64,000 nucleotides of DNA from Candidatus Peregrinibacteria bacterium (GTDB lineage Bacteria; Patescibacteriota; Gracilibacteria; UBA1369; 2-02-FULL-48-14): contig JABHVW010000008.1 of assembly GCA_018658105.1 (NCBI GenBank), positions 1-64,000 of the forward strand, given 5' to 3'. Made by a program: the position numbers and the translations under genes. The notes under the pieces were generated by a model. The model did not search any database. It was not told the DNA's origin and saw only the letters and a list, made by a program, of their open reading frames with translations. Positions 18,019 to 26,642 of the stretch are shown here, piece after piece (the stretch's first letter is position 1; every line of letters starts with the position of its first letter).

Positions 18019-18653
18019 AAACAGTTTAGTAAAGTATCAAAAGCCAGCTTAGTGTCTTTTTTATGCACATAAACCATAAACACAGTATGAGTTGATGCAA
18101 CCTCAACAACATTTATATGCTGCAAAGTTACCCTTTGCAAAACAGCATGCAAAAAGCCAGGAATTTGGATATATGAATCATCAAACTGCACTGCAATACC
18201 AGAAATATTCTCCACCAAATTCACCGGATCAACTTCAATAAAATTCTTCATCTCATCAATATATTTAGCCTCAGCAATAATCGTAATTTCCTTTCCACTA
18301 TCAGTCACCGTAACAAAAGACCCTTCCCGGTTCAAAAATTCGTAAAAGTCATTTGCCTCCTTATGCACACTCGGCGTTTTACTGAAGCTCGCAGTGAACA
18401 AATTCCCATGCACAGTCAAAGTTTTAATTTTAAAATCAGAATTAAACTGCCCCTGTTTTAAAAGCCCACGTTGATAACGGGATAAATTCATCACAATCGC
18501 ACTCACCTTAATTTTCTTTTTAAGTCGAGTTTCAAGCAATGGCTGCAAAAAAAACGCCAGTTGAGTCAAATTAAAAAGCTTGTAAGAAAGCCCCACTTTT
18601 ACAAAATGATTCTCCTCCACCAGCTCCTGCAAAACATTAGAAATCTTCTTCAT
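18015..18653 (-). CDS. ACT-domain protein with N-terminal HTH-like region (putative amino-acid-responsive regulator)
   Basis: A 212-residue protein. The N-terminal 70 residues (LFNLTQLAFFLQPLLE followed by AIVMNLSRY) resemble a short helical region found in front of ACT domains in some archaeal and CPR proteins. The C-terminal half (about 110-210) looks like paired ACT folds; IPGFLHAVLQRVTLQHINVVEV matches the part of aspartokinase ACT domains that holds the effector. ACT domains bind amino acids such as lysine. The divergent gene is a kinase domain without ACT domains, so this may be its detached regulatory part or a transcription factor. A perfect 22-bp palindrome covers its start codon. 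The functional link is inference. Confidence 0.55.
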   Translation of the reverse strand: MKKISNVLQELVEENHFVKVGLSYKLFNLTQLAFFLQPLLETRLKKKIKVSAIVMNLSRYQRGLLKQGQFNSDFKIKTLTVHGNLFTASFSKTPSVHKEANDFYEFLNREGSFVTVTDSGKEITIIAEAKYIDEMKNFIEVDPVNLVENISGIAVQFDDSYIQIPGFLHAVLQRVTLQHINVVEVASTHTVFMVYVHKKDTKLAFDTLLNCF

Positions 18654-18673
18654 ATGTTATATATATAACATAT
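18652..18673. promoter_or_regulatory. Perfect 22-bp palindrome over the start of the ACT-domain gene
   Basis: The arms are ATATGTTATAT and its exact reverse complement, meeting at the centre with no gap. The left end includes the start codon of the minus-strand gene. AT-only palindromes of this size can be dimer operators; here it would allow the ACT protein to control itself. It could also be part of a -10 region. Confidence 0.5.
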
Positions 18674-18741
18674 TTATATAAAAATCCAGATTTTTAGCAA
18701 AAAACTCGCTCCCAAAGCCAAAAAAAGGGTAAAACACATAC

Positions 18742-19713
18742 ATGGAAAACAGATCACAAGCATTGGAAATAATTGGAGACGCAGAGCTCCTTGTTAAAAA
18801 AATCGGAGGCACACAAGCCGCCGATGTCGCTGGCAACCTCGCCCGCACCAAAACTCACTCAGCCGAACAAGACATAGTTATATCTGCAATTCGCACAGAA
18901 GAATTTAATACCACAAGCCACCTTATTTCTGCCGCTGAAGCAATTAGCAGATGCGACAGATCAAAAGCCGGCCGCGAACTAGTCACAGTCAAAAATTTCT
19001 TCCATGAAGCAATACGACAACTCTTCGACGATAACGAAGCCGTCCACGAAAGATTTCAAGCCGAACTAACAGAATTCCGTGCTCAACTACTTGCCGCCTT
19101 ACATGCAGGTGAAACAATCCAACAAAATGGATCCGACTGGAGCTACAAGAACTTTTCAATTACAGGCTTCGGTGAAATTCTCACAGCAGCACTTTACGAA
19201 ACATACTTCGAAGACCAAGAAGTAGACATGTCTACTGTGCGTATTCATCCCGGCTACAGACCAGACCTCGCCCATCTTCGCGGCTACACAGATTTACACG
19301 CAGCACATATCGCAAAAGACCATGCAGATGCAGGCCGTAACCCAGTGCTCTTCATCGAAAAAGAATGCGCCCTACGTGAAGCCGACCCTCGAGAAGTTCC
19401 AACAGCAGCAGTGATCCCAGCAATTGATAGAACACTAACAACAGCACTTTGCACCTCAGAAGAAGGCCCTCAAGCTAAACTCCTACACCCAGGTGTGCTA
19501 CCATTACTCGCAGACACAGACATTCAAATAGTTATTGGCAACCCAGACAGACTTGAAACCGAAGGTACAACTGTTACTCAAACTCGCACACCAAACGTAG
19601 TAGTAAGGGCAGATACATTCGTAATCAGCCACCAAGAAGTTCCACACACAATAGCAACAGGCACTCAAGGCCTTCGCCGTAGACAAACTCAATCACTAGC
19701 AATAGCAGCATGA
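18742..19713 (+). CDS. Aspartate kinase catalytic domain protein (divergent, no ACT domains)
   Basis: Aspartate kinase makes aspartyl-phosphate, the first step to lysine, diaminopimelate, threonine and methionine. The 323-residue product follows the kinase domain in order. KKIGGTQ (about 18-24) takes the place of KFGGTS. DIVISAIRT matches the VVVVSA strand. ITGFGEILTAAL (about 146-157) matches the SxGE..SA block. GYTDLHAAHIAKDHA, then ALREADPREVPTA (about 225-237), match GGSDTTA and the TADPR block. AKLLHPGVLPLL (about 262-273) matches AKVLHP. The usual C-terminal ACT pair is missing. The next gene, a LysA-type decarboxylase, overlaps by 4 bp. Several key residues differ from consensus, so activity is not certain. 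Confidence 0.7.
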   Translation: MENRSQALEIIGDAELLVKKIGGTQAADVAGNLARTKTHSAEQDIVISAIRTEEFNTTSHLISAAEAISRCDRSKAGRELVTVKNFFHEAIRQLFDDNEAVHERFQAELTEFRAQLLAALHAGETIQQNGSDWSYKNFSITGFGEILTAALYETYFEDQEVDMSTVRIHPGYRPDLAHLRGYTDLHAAHIAKDHADAGRNPVLFIEKECALREADPREVPTAAVIPAIDRTLTTALCTSEEGPQAKLLHPGVLPLLADTDIQIVIGNPDRLETEGTTVTQTRTPNVVVRADTFVISHQEVPHTIATGTQGLRRRQTQSLAIAA

Positions 19714-20945
19714 AAAATCACGCAATCAATATAGCCGATCAATTCGGTACGCCTTTATATATATACAACGAAGCAGCACTACGCCAAGCCGCAAACGAGT
19801 GCCTCGCCTTCAACGCTGACTTCGGACTCACAGTCCGCTTCGCAATGAAAGCAAACCCAAATCGCAGCATTCTCCAACTTTTCCACAGCATGGGAATCCA
19901 AATCGACGCCAGTTCAGGTTACGAAGCAGAACGCGCAATGCTAGCCGGAATCCCTGCCGAAAACATTCTACTCACCGTTCAAGAAATTCCAGAAAATTTT
20001 CAAGAACTAATAAACGCCGGTGTCGAATTTAACGCTTGTTCACTTCATCAACTTGAAGCATACGGCCAACTCGAAAGAAGGCCAAACACAGTAAGTATCC
20101 GCATTAACCCAGGTAAAGGCAGCGGCCAATTTCCAGGAATGAATGTAGGCGGTCCAGGCGCGGGCTTCGGTATTTGGCACGAACAAATCAAACAAATACA
20201 AGAGCTTCTAAAAAGACACAACTTAAGCATACAAAGAGTCCACACTCACATTGGCTGTGGAACAGACCCCGAAATATGGACAGAAGTGGCAAAAATAAGC
20301 ATCAGCTTCATGCACACTTTCACAAAAGCTACCATTCTCAACCTCGGTGGTGGCTTCAAAGTTTCACGTGTACCAGAAGAAAAAACTGCAGATCTCGCCG
20401 CAATCAGCACAAAAGTAAACGAGATTCTCAAAAAATTTGCTGAAGAAACTGGACGAAAGATTCACCTAGAAATTGAACCAGGATCTTACCTATCAGCAAA
20501 TACAGGACACCTTCTTTCAAGCGTTATCGATCTAGTTCAAACAACCGAAGAACATAAATTCATCAAATTAAATTCTGGCATGACTGAGCTAATTCGCCCA
20601 GCAATGTACGGTGCACAACACCCTATTGAGATAATCAGAAAAGACCAGCAAGAAAGCCAAGAAGAAAACTTCTACGTTGTTGGCCACTGTTGCGAAACCT
20701 CAGACACATTCACTGTAAAAAAAGACGTACGCGGCCAACTTGAAACTCGACGACTCCCAAGACCAGAAATCGGCGACCTAGCAATAATCGGAGGGGTCGG
20801 CGGATACTGCTCATCAATGGCCACAATCAACTACAACTCCTTCCCTCAAGCAGCCGAAGTCATGGTTCACGAAGACGGCACATACAAACTCATCCGCCGC
20901 CGCCAAAGCATGGATCAGATGCTTCAAAATGAAGTTAGTCCATGA
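19710..20945 (+). CDS. lysA: Diaminopimelate decarboxylase-like PLP enzyme (LysA family)
   Basis: LysA turns meso-diaminopimelate into lysine. The 411-residue protein is a fold-III PLP decarboxylase: FAMKAN with the PLP lysine K47, THIGCGTDP near 184, NLGGGFKVSR (phosphate-binding glycine loop), EPGSYL near 258, CCETSD near 330 and a C-terminal VGGYCSSM in place of GAY. All match LysA in order. The start overlaps the kinase gene as ATGA. The kinase-then-decarboxylase order equals that of the fused aspartate kinase/LysA proteins of some bacteria. A related decarboxylase with another substrate cannot be fully excluded. Confidence 0.85.
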   Translation: MKNHAINIADQFGTPLYIYNEAALRQAANECLAFNADFGLTVRFAMKANPNRSILQLFHSMGIQIDASSGYEAERAMLAGIPAENILLTVQEIPENFQELINAGVEFNACSLHQLEAYGQLERRPNTVSIRINPGKGSGQFPGMNVGGPGAGFGIWHEQIKQIQELLKRHNLSIQRVHTHIGCGTDPEIWTEVAKISISFMHTFTKATILNLGGGFKVSRVPEEKTADLAAISTKVNEILKKFAEETGRKIHLEIEPGSYLSANTGHLLSSVIDLVQTTEEHKFIKLNSGMTELIRPAMYGAQHPIEIIRKDQQESQEENFYVVGHCCETSDTFTVKKDVRGQLETRRLPRPEIGDLAIIGGVGGYCSSMATINYNSFPQAAEVMVHEDGTYKLIRRRQSMDQMLQNEVSP

Positions 20946-22822
20946 CACTCCATATAAGGGTTCAAAATCTCCAAATCTTCCTGAGCACCAATTGCCTCAT
21001 AAGATTCATATAAATGAACTAATGAATTATTGAAATCATGAACATTTTTATAGAAAATTCTATATTTCTTTTGTTCATATGCACTTTTCTCAGAAAGCTC
21101 AGGGCACCACGACCAAAATTCCGGAACTATCAATAAATATTGCTCATAATAATCAACCGCCCTTTCATACTCTTCATTTACATACAAAGCATCTGCATAA
21201 GCCCTTACTGTATGAGGATATTCAGGATTTATCTCAATCAACTCCTCAAAAATTTCATATGCTTTTTCAGGATCCTTATATATATAACTATTCGCCATCC
21301 ACGCCAACACATCAATACTATCCCCCTCAATCAAATGCAAAGCCCCAAGTTCTGTTTCCATTTCTTCAGGAAACCACATCAACAAATTATATCTGAACTC
21401 CGGCTCAAGCGGCGCATAAATTGTCGCCATCATCAGCCCATGCTTAGTATCATCAGTACCAAGTGCATATGCATACCAAGCCTCAGCTTGCAGAGGGAAT
21501 AAAACAGATTCCACAAAAACGAAAAAGACAAAAGCCACCACAATCAAAGGAGACACAAATCGAAAAGGCTTTGAAAAAGTAAGCTCTTTCACATCATCTG
21601 GCTCTCTATAAATCACCCATGCAGCCAATAGAAAAATCCAAAGCACATAATCTGTTATTTGAGGAAAACTCAACTGATTCTGCATAGCAATCGTAATCAA
21701 AGCCAAAGCAAAACCATAATCTAAAGACTTAGGATTTTTATGCAAATATAAAGACCGAAGAATAAGAAAAATCAATGCTAGATATAAAAGCATCATAGGA
21801 ATCCCTCCAATCAGTCCCATATCTAAAACCTCATTATGAGCCCTATCACCAGAAATATTCAGATCATCTTCTAACACATAAAATTCAGGGCTTAAATATT
21901 CAGGAAAACGAATAGCAAAATTATCTGGCCCAATACCTAAAATAGGATTGTCTAATATCACTCTAGTCGCCACATCCCAGAGAATTACGCGAGACTCCAT
22001 AGACCGAAAATTCTCACTATTAATCTGAAATCTATCAAAAAGTGGCAAGTGCAAACTGGCACCTACAATCATCAAAATCAAAAAGGCAGTAAAAGCAAAA
22101 AATAAGCGTTTTTTATTCTTAGTTAAATGAACAAACATAAATGTAAGACTAAAAATAACTGCTAAAAACGAAGCTCGACTTTCAGTAAAAACCAAAGCAA
22201 ACAAAAGCACTAAAATTAGCGGCAAATAAATCCATCTCTTTTCGTTCCAACTTAAATAAACTGCATACACAATCAATGGCGCCAAAAATTGAGCTAAGAA
22301 ATCTGGATTACCCAAAGTAGAAAAAACTCTGCCCTCTAAAAAATCTACATTAAAAGATGCAAAAATAGGATCAAATCCCATTTTCTGAAACACAGCATAA
22401 GCAGCTACTAAACCACCAAAACCCAAAATCCAATATGAAGACCTTTTCACAGATTCACGTGAAAGACATAACAAAAGTAAACAAAAATAGAGCAAATAAA
22501 ATGCCCATGGAATCAACCCTTGCCCCCGTTCAAAATTCCCCCACAAACTATTTAACATCTGAGGTGAAGCCATAGTCGCCATAAACACCACTAAAAGCAT
22601 CAACCCAAGTACAATTGTCACATGATTAGAAAATCTCTTAGTTGGGATCTTCAAATAACCAAACCATAAGCCTCTGAGAATAATCAATAAAGAAGAAAGA
22701 AGTACAAAAGTTCTGAAGAACAAATGTTTAGAAAAATCAAAAGTTCTTACTACATCTGTCAAAACAAAGACAGCTATTAAACCAGGTAAACACCCAAGTA
22801 GAACTAATCCTTTCCACTTCAT
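20924..22822 (-). CDS. O-antigen ligase/polymerase-like membrane protein with C-terminal TPR
   Basis: A 632-residue protein with about ten to twelve membrane helices over residues 1-440. The large external loop near 270-330 holds the Wzy/WaaL family features: ESRVILWDVATRVILDNPILGIGPDNF, then RAHNEVLDMGLIGGI. After the last helix a soluble part (about 470-632) carries TPR-like helices, for example YEIFEELIEINPEYPHTVRAY. Proteins of this family polymerise or attach polysaccharide chains on the outer face of the cytoplasmic membrane. It overlaps lysA by 22 bp (convergent) and the previous gene by 4 bp. Confidence 0.8.
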   Translation of the reverse strand: MKWKGLVLLGCLPGLIAVFVLTDVVRTFDFSKHLFFRTFVLLSSLLIILRGLWFGYLKIPTKRFSNHVTIVLGLMLLVVFMATMASPQMLNSLWGNFERGQGLIPWAFYLLYFCLLLLCLSRESVKRSSYWILGFGGLVAAYAVFQKMGFDPIFASFNVDFLEGRVFSTLGNPDFLAQFLAPLIVYAVYLSWNEKRWIYLPLILVLLFALVFTESRASFLAVIFSLTFMFVHLTKNKKRLFFAFTAFLILMIVGASLHLPLFDRFQINSENFRSMESRVILWDVATRVILDNPILGIGPDNFAIRFPEYLSPEFYVLEDDLNISGDRAHNEVLDMGLIGGIPMMLLYLALIFLILRSLYLHKNPKSLDYGFALALITIAMQNQLSFPQITDYVLWIFLLAAWVIYREPDDVKELTFSKPFRFVSPLIVVAFVFFVFVESVLFPLQAEAWYAYALGTDDTKHGLMMATIYAPLEPEFRYNLLMWFPEEMETELGALHLIEGDSIDVLAWMANSYIYKDPEKAYEIFEELIEINPEYPHTVRAYADALYVNEEYERAVDYYEQYLLIVPEFWSWCPELSEKSAYEQKKYRIFYKNVHDFNNSLVHLYESYEAIGAQEDLEILNPYMECHGLTSF

Positions 22823-23358
22823 TGAGTGAGAGAATTAGCACGTGGTTGAATAGTAGCTCCTTTTAATGAATCAGCATTCGCTGGTCTAAACCAAGATTTT
22901 CCTTTCTTCACCCAAAGAATCCAATCAGCAGGTGCATGAGTACCTTCACGTAGACAACTTGGAACACCAGAAGGAACATCAGTTACAACCTCAGAAGGTA
23001 CATCGGAGATAACCTCAGAAGGGACATCAGAAATAACAATAGAAATACCACCATCAGAAGTCACTTCAGATGGAACCTTTGAAATCACATCAGATGGAAC
23101 TTCAGATGTAACATCAGTAGGAACATCAGAATCAACATCAGTTACAACAGTTGAACCAGTTGTTTTACCACATGAATAACCCGGGAAATGCAATCCAATA
23201 GCTCTTGAAGTTAAAGCAGCTCGCTTAGCTCCAGCAAAACGCCCCTGCAATCCAGCAGCATCAGAATATGCAAATGCAATTCCACCAAAAATTAAAACCG
23301 CAAGAACAATTACAGCAGTCTTTTGATTATTATTTAACTTAAGTTTTTTTACTGACAT
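22819..23358 (-). CDS. Membrane-anchored extracellular protein with DVPSEV repeats
   Basis: A 179-residue protein of unknown family. One hydrophobic helix at about 14-31 is followed by YSDAAGLQGR and a short basic stretch. The middle (about 72-135) is a degenerate six- to seven-residue repeat of the form S-D-V-P-S-E-V, about eight copies. The C-terminal 45 residues are basic and Trp-rich, with one Cys that could pair with the Cys before the repeats. Topology suggests N-in, C-out. The same LQGR element after the membrane helix is found in the 503-residue protein at 38258. It overlaps the Wzy-like gene by 4 bp. Confidence 0.6.
   Translation of the reverse strand: MSVKKLKLNNNQKTAVIVLAVLIFGGIAFAYSDAAGLQGRFAGAKRAALTSRAIGLHFPGYSCGKTTGSTVVTDVDSDVPTDVTSEVPSDVISKVPSEVTSDGGISIVISDVPSEVISDVPSEVVTDVPSGVPSCLREGTHAPADWILWVKKGKSWFRPANADSLKGATIQPRANSLTQ
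22960..23155 (-). repeat. In-frame tandem repeat coding for (S/T)-D-V-P-(S/T)-(E/D/G)-V
   Basis: About eight imperfect copies of an 18- to 24-bp unit such as GATGTTCCTTCTGAGGTT. Such stretches expand and shrink by slippage and usually form an elongated surface stalk. Confidence 0.65.
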
Positions 23359-23420
23359 AGCGTGGTGGTAAAATTACAAAATATAGAGGTAGCATACACT
23401 ACAAATATTTAATCAACAAA

Positions 23421-25682
23421 TTAGTCCTTTATAAACACTTCCCTAGGTTTACTCCCTCTCGCAGGCCCAATTACCCCCTCCTCTTCGAGTCGGTCGATTA
23501 TTCGCGCAGCACGTGAATAACCAATCTTCAAATACCTTTGCAAAGAAGAAGTAGAAGCAGAACGTGGATTTTTTCTCAAACAATTCATAGCAAGTACCAT
23601 CAAGTCTTCATCTGTCTTAGGGTCATCCGGCAAATCAGGCACACCCACAATAGACCGTTTTGAAGTCTCCTTTGAGGTAATATTTTCATTATAAACAATT
23701 CCACCCTGATCAACATCATCCACAGTTAGCTTAAGCTTATTTACCACAGATTGAATTTCTTCAGTTGAAATATAAATCCCCTGAACACGAACCGGTTTAC
23801 CCATAGTTCCAGACAAATAAAGCATATCACCAGCACCCAGCAAATCCTCCGCACCAGAAGTATCCAAAATCGTTCTCGAATCAATAGAAGACGCAACAGT
23901 AAACGCAATACGCGCAGGAATATTCGCCTTAATCAAACCAGTAATAACATCCACCGACGGCCGCTGAGTCGCAATAATCAAATGCATCCCAACTGCACGA
24001 GCCATCTGCGCAATCCTACAAATCGAAGCCTCAACCTCTTTTTGCGCCTGCATCATCAAATCCGCAAGCTCATCAATCACAATCACAATCTTAGACATTC
24101 TGTCATCTTTTCTTCTACCTTTATTGTAATCATTTATATTTCGCGCCCCAGCATCTGCACACACTTTATAACGCCTATTCATCTCAGCCACAGCCCACCT
24201 AAGCGCAGTCGCCGCCTTTTCAGGATCAGTAATCACAGGAGTCAACAAATGCGGCAAACCATTATATGAAGTAAGCTCAACACGCTTCGGATCGATCATA
24301 ATCATGCGGAGTTCCTTCGGAGAATTATTATAAAGAAGAGAGATCAAGAAACTATTCATACCCACAGATTTACCAGCACCAGTCGCACCAGCTATAAGCA
24401 AATGAGGCATTTTCACCAAATCTACAATTACTGAATTTCCAGAAACATCTCGCCCAAGAGGCAATTTCAAAGGTGATTTATTAACCTTATAAGACTTGGT
24501 TTCCATAATTTCTCGCATGTGCACAATCGCACGTGAAGTATTTGGAATTTCAATTCCAACCAAAGATTTACCAGGAATCGGAGCTTCAATACGAACCGCC
24601 GGAGCGGCAAGCGCCAAAGCTAAATCATTCTTTAAAGAAGTAATCTTCGAAAGTTTCACGCCATCTGCAGGTTTCAAAGTATATTGAACCACCGTAGGCC
24701 CAACATGAACTTCATGCATAATCACAGAAATACCAAACTGCTCAAGCTTCGCCTTAATCAAAGCCGCCTTGCTCTTCAAATCTTCTGGATTCAATTCGAA
24801 AGCCTCCTTACCTGCATCTAAAAGTTCAAGCCCCGGATACTCCCATTTTCCACTTTTTGCCTCAGGCTTTTCATCAACCATAACAATCTCACCTTCCACA
24901 TTTGATTCATCAGTTTTATCCGCTTTTTCCTTTTGCAAACGCTTCTCAATTTCCGCAGCAGAAACCTCTTTAATCGCCATTGCCGGAGCATCATCGGCAG
25001 ACTCTTGCTCAGCAATATAACCAGGCTTAACAATAGTTAACTCTTTATCTATGTCTTCTGCAGCCTGAACGATATTAAATTCTGGAGTAGCAACCTGAAC
25101 CGCCTTTTTCACAAGCTTTGGAGAAGGTGTAATAAAACGAATAATCGCGCCCAAACTCACCTGCAAAGTCAAAAGAACACCAATCAAAAATGTTGCTGTT
25201 AAAAGTACATATGCACCCGTTTTGCCAAAAGCAGCTGTAAAAATAAAACTAGAAACAAAACCAATATAACCTCCACCCTCACCTCTTTGTGCAAATTCTA
25301 AAAGCTCATCAGGTGGAACTGTCATATGAACGAATCCCAAAATGGCAACAGCCAAAAGCAAAATCCCCGTCAAACGAGCTAGCCCCCAAGAAATCTTCTT
25401 TGAGAAAAACACAGATCCACCCATCAATAGAAGTGCAACAGGCACCGCTCCCATACCAATTCCAAAAATTGGATGCAGAGCAGAAACCCAAATTTCACCA
25501 AGAACTCCCAACTGTTGATTCAAAGAAAGCCAAGTCAAAGCAGATAGTGCCAAATAAAGCACAGCCCAAATCTCCCTAGCAATGTGCTTTTCAAGCTCAA
25601 ATTGTATAGATTTCTTCTTAGTCCTTCGCCTGGTTGTTCGTCTCTTTGCAACTGTACGGCGTCTTCTTCTTCTTACTACCAT
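23421..25682 (-). CDS. ftsK: DNA translocase FtsK/SpoIIIE
   Basis: FtsK pumps DNA through the closing septum and helps chromosome dimer resolution. The 753-residue product has a very basic start (residues 2-25), four or five membrane helices (about 36-185), a linker of about 110 residues, then the motor domain. Walker A GATGAGKS is at 432-439, and Walker B IVIVIDELADLMM at about 521-533. A winged-helix gamma domain closes the protein (about 690-750; SLQRYLKIGYSRAARIIDRLE). The linker is short compared with E. coli FtsK, as in SpoIIIE. It is divergent from the EEP gene. Confidence 0.95.
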   Translation of the reverse strand: MVVRRRRRRTVAKRRTTRRRTKKKSIQFELEKHIAREIWAVLYLALSALTWLSLNQQLGVLGEIWVSALHPIFGIGMGAVPVALLLMGGSVFFSKKISWGLARLTGILLLAVAILGFVHMTVPPDELLEFAQRGEGGGYIGFVSSFIFTAAFGKTGAYVLLTATFLIGVLLTLQVSLGAIIRFITPSPKLVKKAVQVATPEFNIVQAAEDIDKELTIVKPGYIAEQESADDAPAMAIKEVSAAEIEKRLQKEKADKTDESNVEGEIVMVDEKPEAKSGKWEYPGLELLDAGKEAFELNPEDLKSKAALIKAKLEQFGISVIMHEVHVGPTVVQYTLKPADGVKLSKITSLKNDLALALAAPAVRIEAPIPGKSLVGIEIPNTSRAIVHMREIMETKSYKVNKSPLKLPLGRDVSGNSVIVDLVKMPHLLIAGATGAGKSVGMNSFLISLLYNNSPKELRMIMIDPKRVELTSYNGLPHLLTPVITDPEKAATALRWAVAEMNRRYKVCADAGARNINDYNKGRRKDDRMSKIVIVIDELADLMMQAQKEVEASICRIAQMARAVGMHLIIATQRPSVDVITGLIKANIPARIAFTVASSIDSRTILDTSGAEDLLGAGDMLYLSGTMGKPVRVQGIYISTEEIQSVVNKLKLTVDDVDQGGIVYNENITSKETSKRSIVGVPDLPDDPKTDEDLMVLAMNCLRKNPRSASTSSLQRYLKIGYSRAARIIDRLEEEGVIGPARGSKPREVFIKD

Positions 25683-25703
25683 TTTGTATAATAATGAATA
25701 ACA

Positions 25704-25732
25704 AAGACAGGATAATAAAAAAGCCCTATAAT
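25704..25732 (+). promoter_or_regulatory. Promoter of the EEP gene
   Basis: AAGACA (25704-25709), 17 bp, consensus TATAAT (25727-25732). The first in-frame ATG (25731) lies within the -10 box and cannot be in the mRNA, so the real start is the ATG at 25743, 10 nt after the box. Confidence 0.65.
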
Positions 25733-25742
25733 GTCGACCGAA

Positions 25743-26633
25743 ATGAGAATATTCATCTACATATTGGTCATTGTTTCAATCTCAATCCAAAGCGGCATAT
25801 ACCTCGCCCGCGAAGATTGGCAGCTTGAACTGCTCACACACTTCCCCCATTACTACACGTTAATAGGTTTAATTATCTGCGCCATTTCACTAAATAAAAA
25901 AATGTGGAAAACAGCTGCAATAATGCTTCTACTGGCCAGTATAAATTTCGCTACAATAAGCCCTTATTTCTTCAACACCAAACTCGTCGAAGAGCATGAC
26001 GAAAGCATAGAAATTTTAAGTAGTAATTTTTATTATCTCAACGAATCATACGAGGAATTTTCAGAAACACTCGAAGAAGAAGATCCAGACATTTTCATGA
26101 TTCACGAAGCTGAAGAATGGTGGGAAGAAAACAAAAATATATTTAAAGGAAAATATCCATATCAAGGATTCACCGAAAAAAAGAGTATTAACGGAATGGC
26201 TATCTACAGTAAAATCCCAGGAGATTTCGAATTTATAAACTTCGCAAAACACACCGCACTTAAGTTTGAAACTGCCGATTTTGAGCTAATTGCAGTTCAT
26301 CCACCTGCACCCGTAAGCGAAATCTTCTCTTACAATCGCAATGAAGCCCTCGCAGCAATGGCCAATTACCAAAGCGACAAACCCTTCATGTTTATGGGTG
26401 ATTTCAACATCACGCCATGGTCACCATATTTTAAAGATTTAATCGAAAACAGCACCCTTAGCGATTCTCGGCTAGGCTTCGGCATGAACCCAACCTGGCA
26501 CCACGATTGGTATATGCCAAAAATCCCGATCGATCACGCACTCGTAAGCCCCGAAATTAAAGTTACGAACTTCCGCACAGGAGATGTGCTAAATGCAGAT
26601 CACCTACCAATTATTGTGGAAATCGTGCTATAA
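25743..26633 (+). CDS. Endonuclease/exonuclease/phosphatase (EEP) family membrane protein
   Basis: From the ATG at 25743 the protein has 296 residues. Three hydrophobic helices fill the first 85 residues, followed by an EEP-fold catalytic domain. Expected residues are visible: the metal-binding Glu in IHEAEEWW, the block FMGDFNITPWS (GDFN motif), and the late IDHALVS and ADHLPI motifs with the catalytic His. Members with N-terminal membrane helices are common, and their substrates (phosphodiesters or lipids) are mostly unknown. gltX follows directly. Confidence 0.85.
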   Translation: MRIFIYILVIVSISIQSGIYLAREDWQLELLTHFPHYYTLIGLIICAISLNKKMWKTAAIMLLLASINFATISPYFFNTKLVEEHDESIEILSSNFYYLNESYEEFSETLEEEDPDIFMIHEAEEWWEENKNIFKGKYPYQGFTEKKSINGMAIYSKIPGDFEFINFAKHTALKFETADFELIAVHPPAPVSEIFSYNRNEALAAMANYQSDKPFMFMGDFNITPWSPYFKDLIENSTLSDSRLGFGMNPTWHHDWYMPKIPIDHALVSPEIKVTNFRTGDVLNADHLPIIVEIVL

Positions 26634-26642
26634 ATGCCCCAT

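Noticed and set aside
24496-25579. Several plus-strand frames of 60-96 codons opposite ftsK
   Set aside because: All are shadows within a highly conserved gene; composition is that of antisense sequence, with no promoters.
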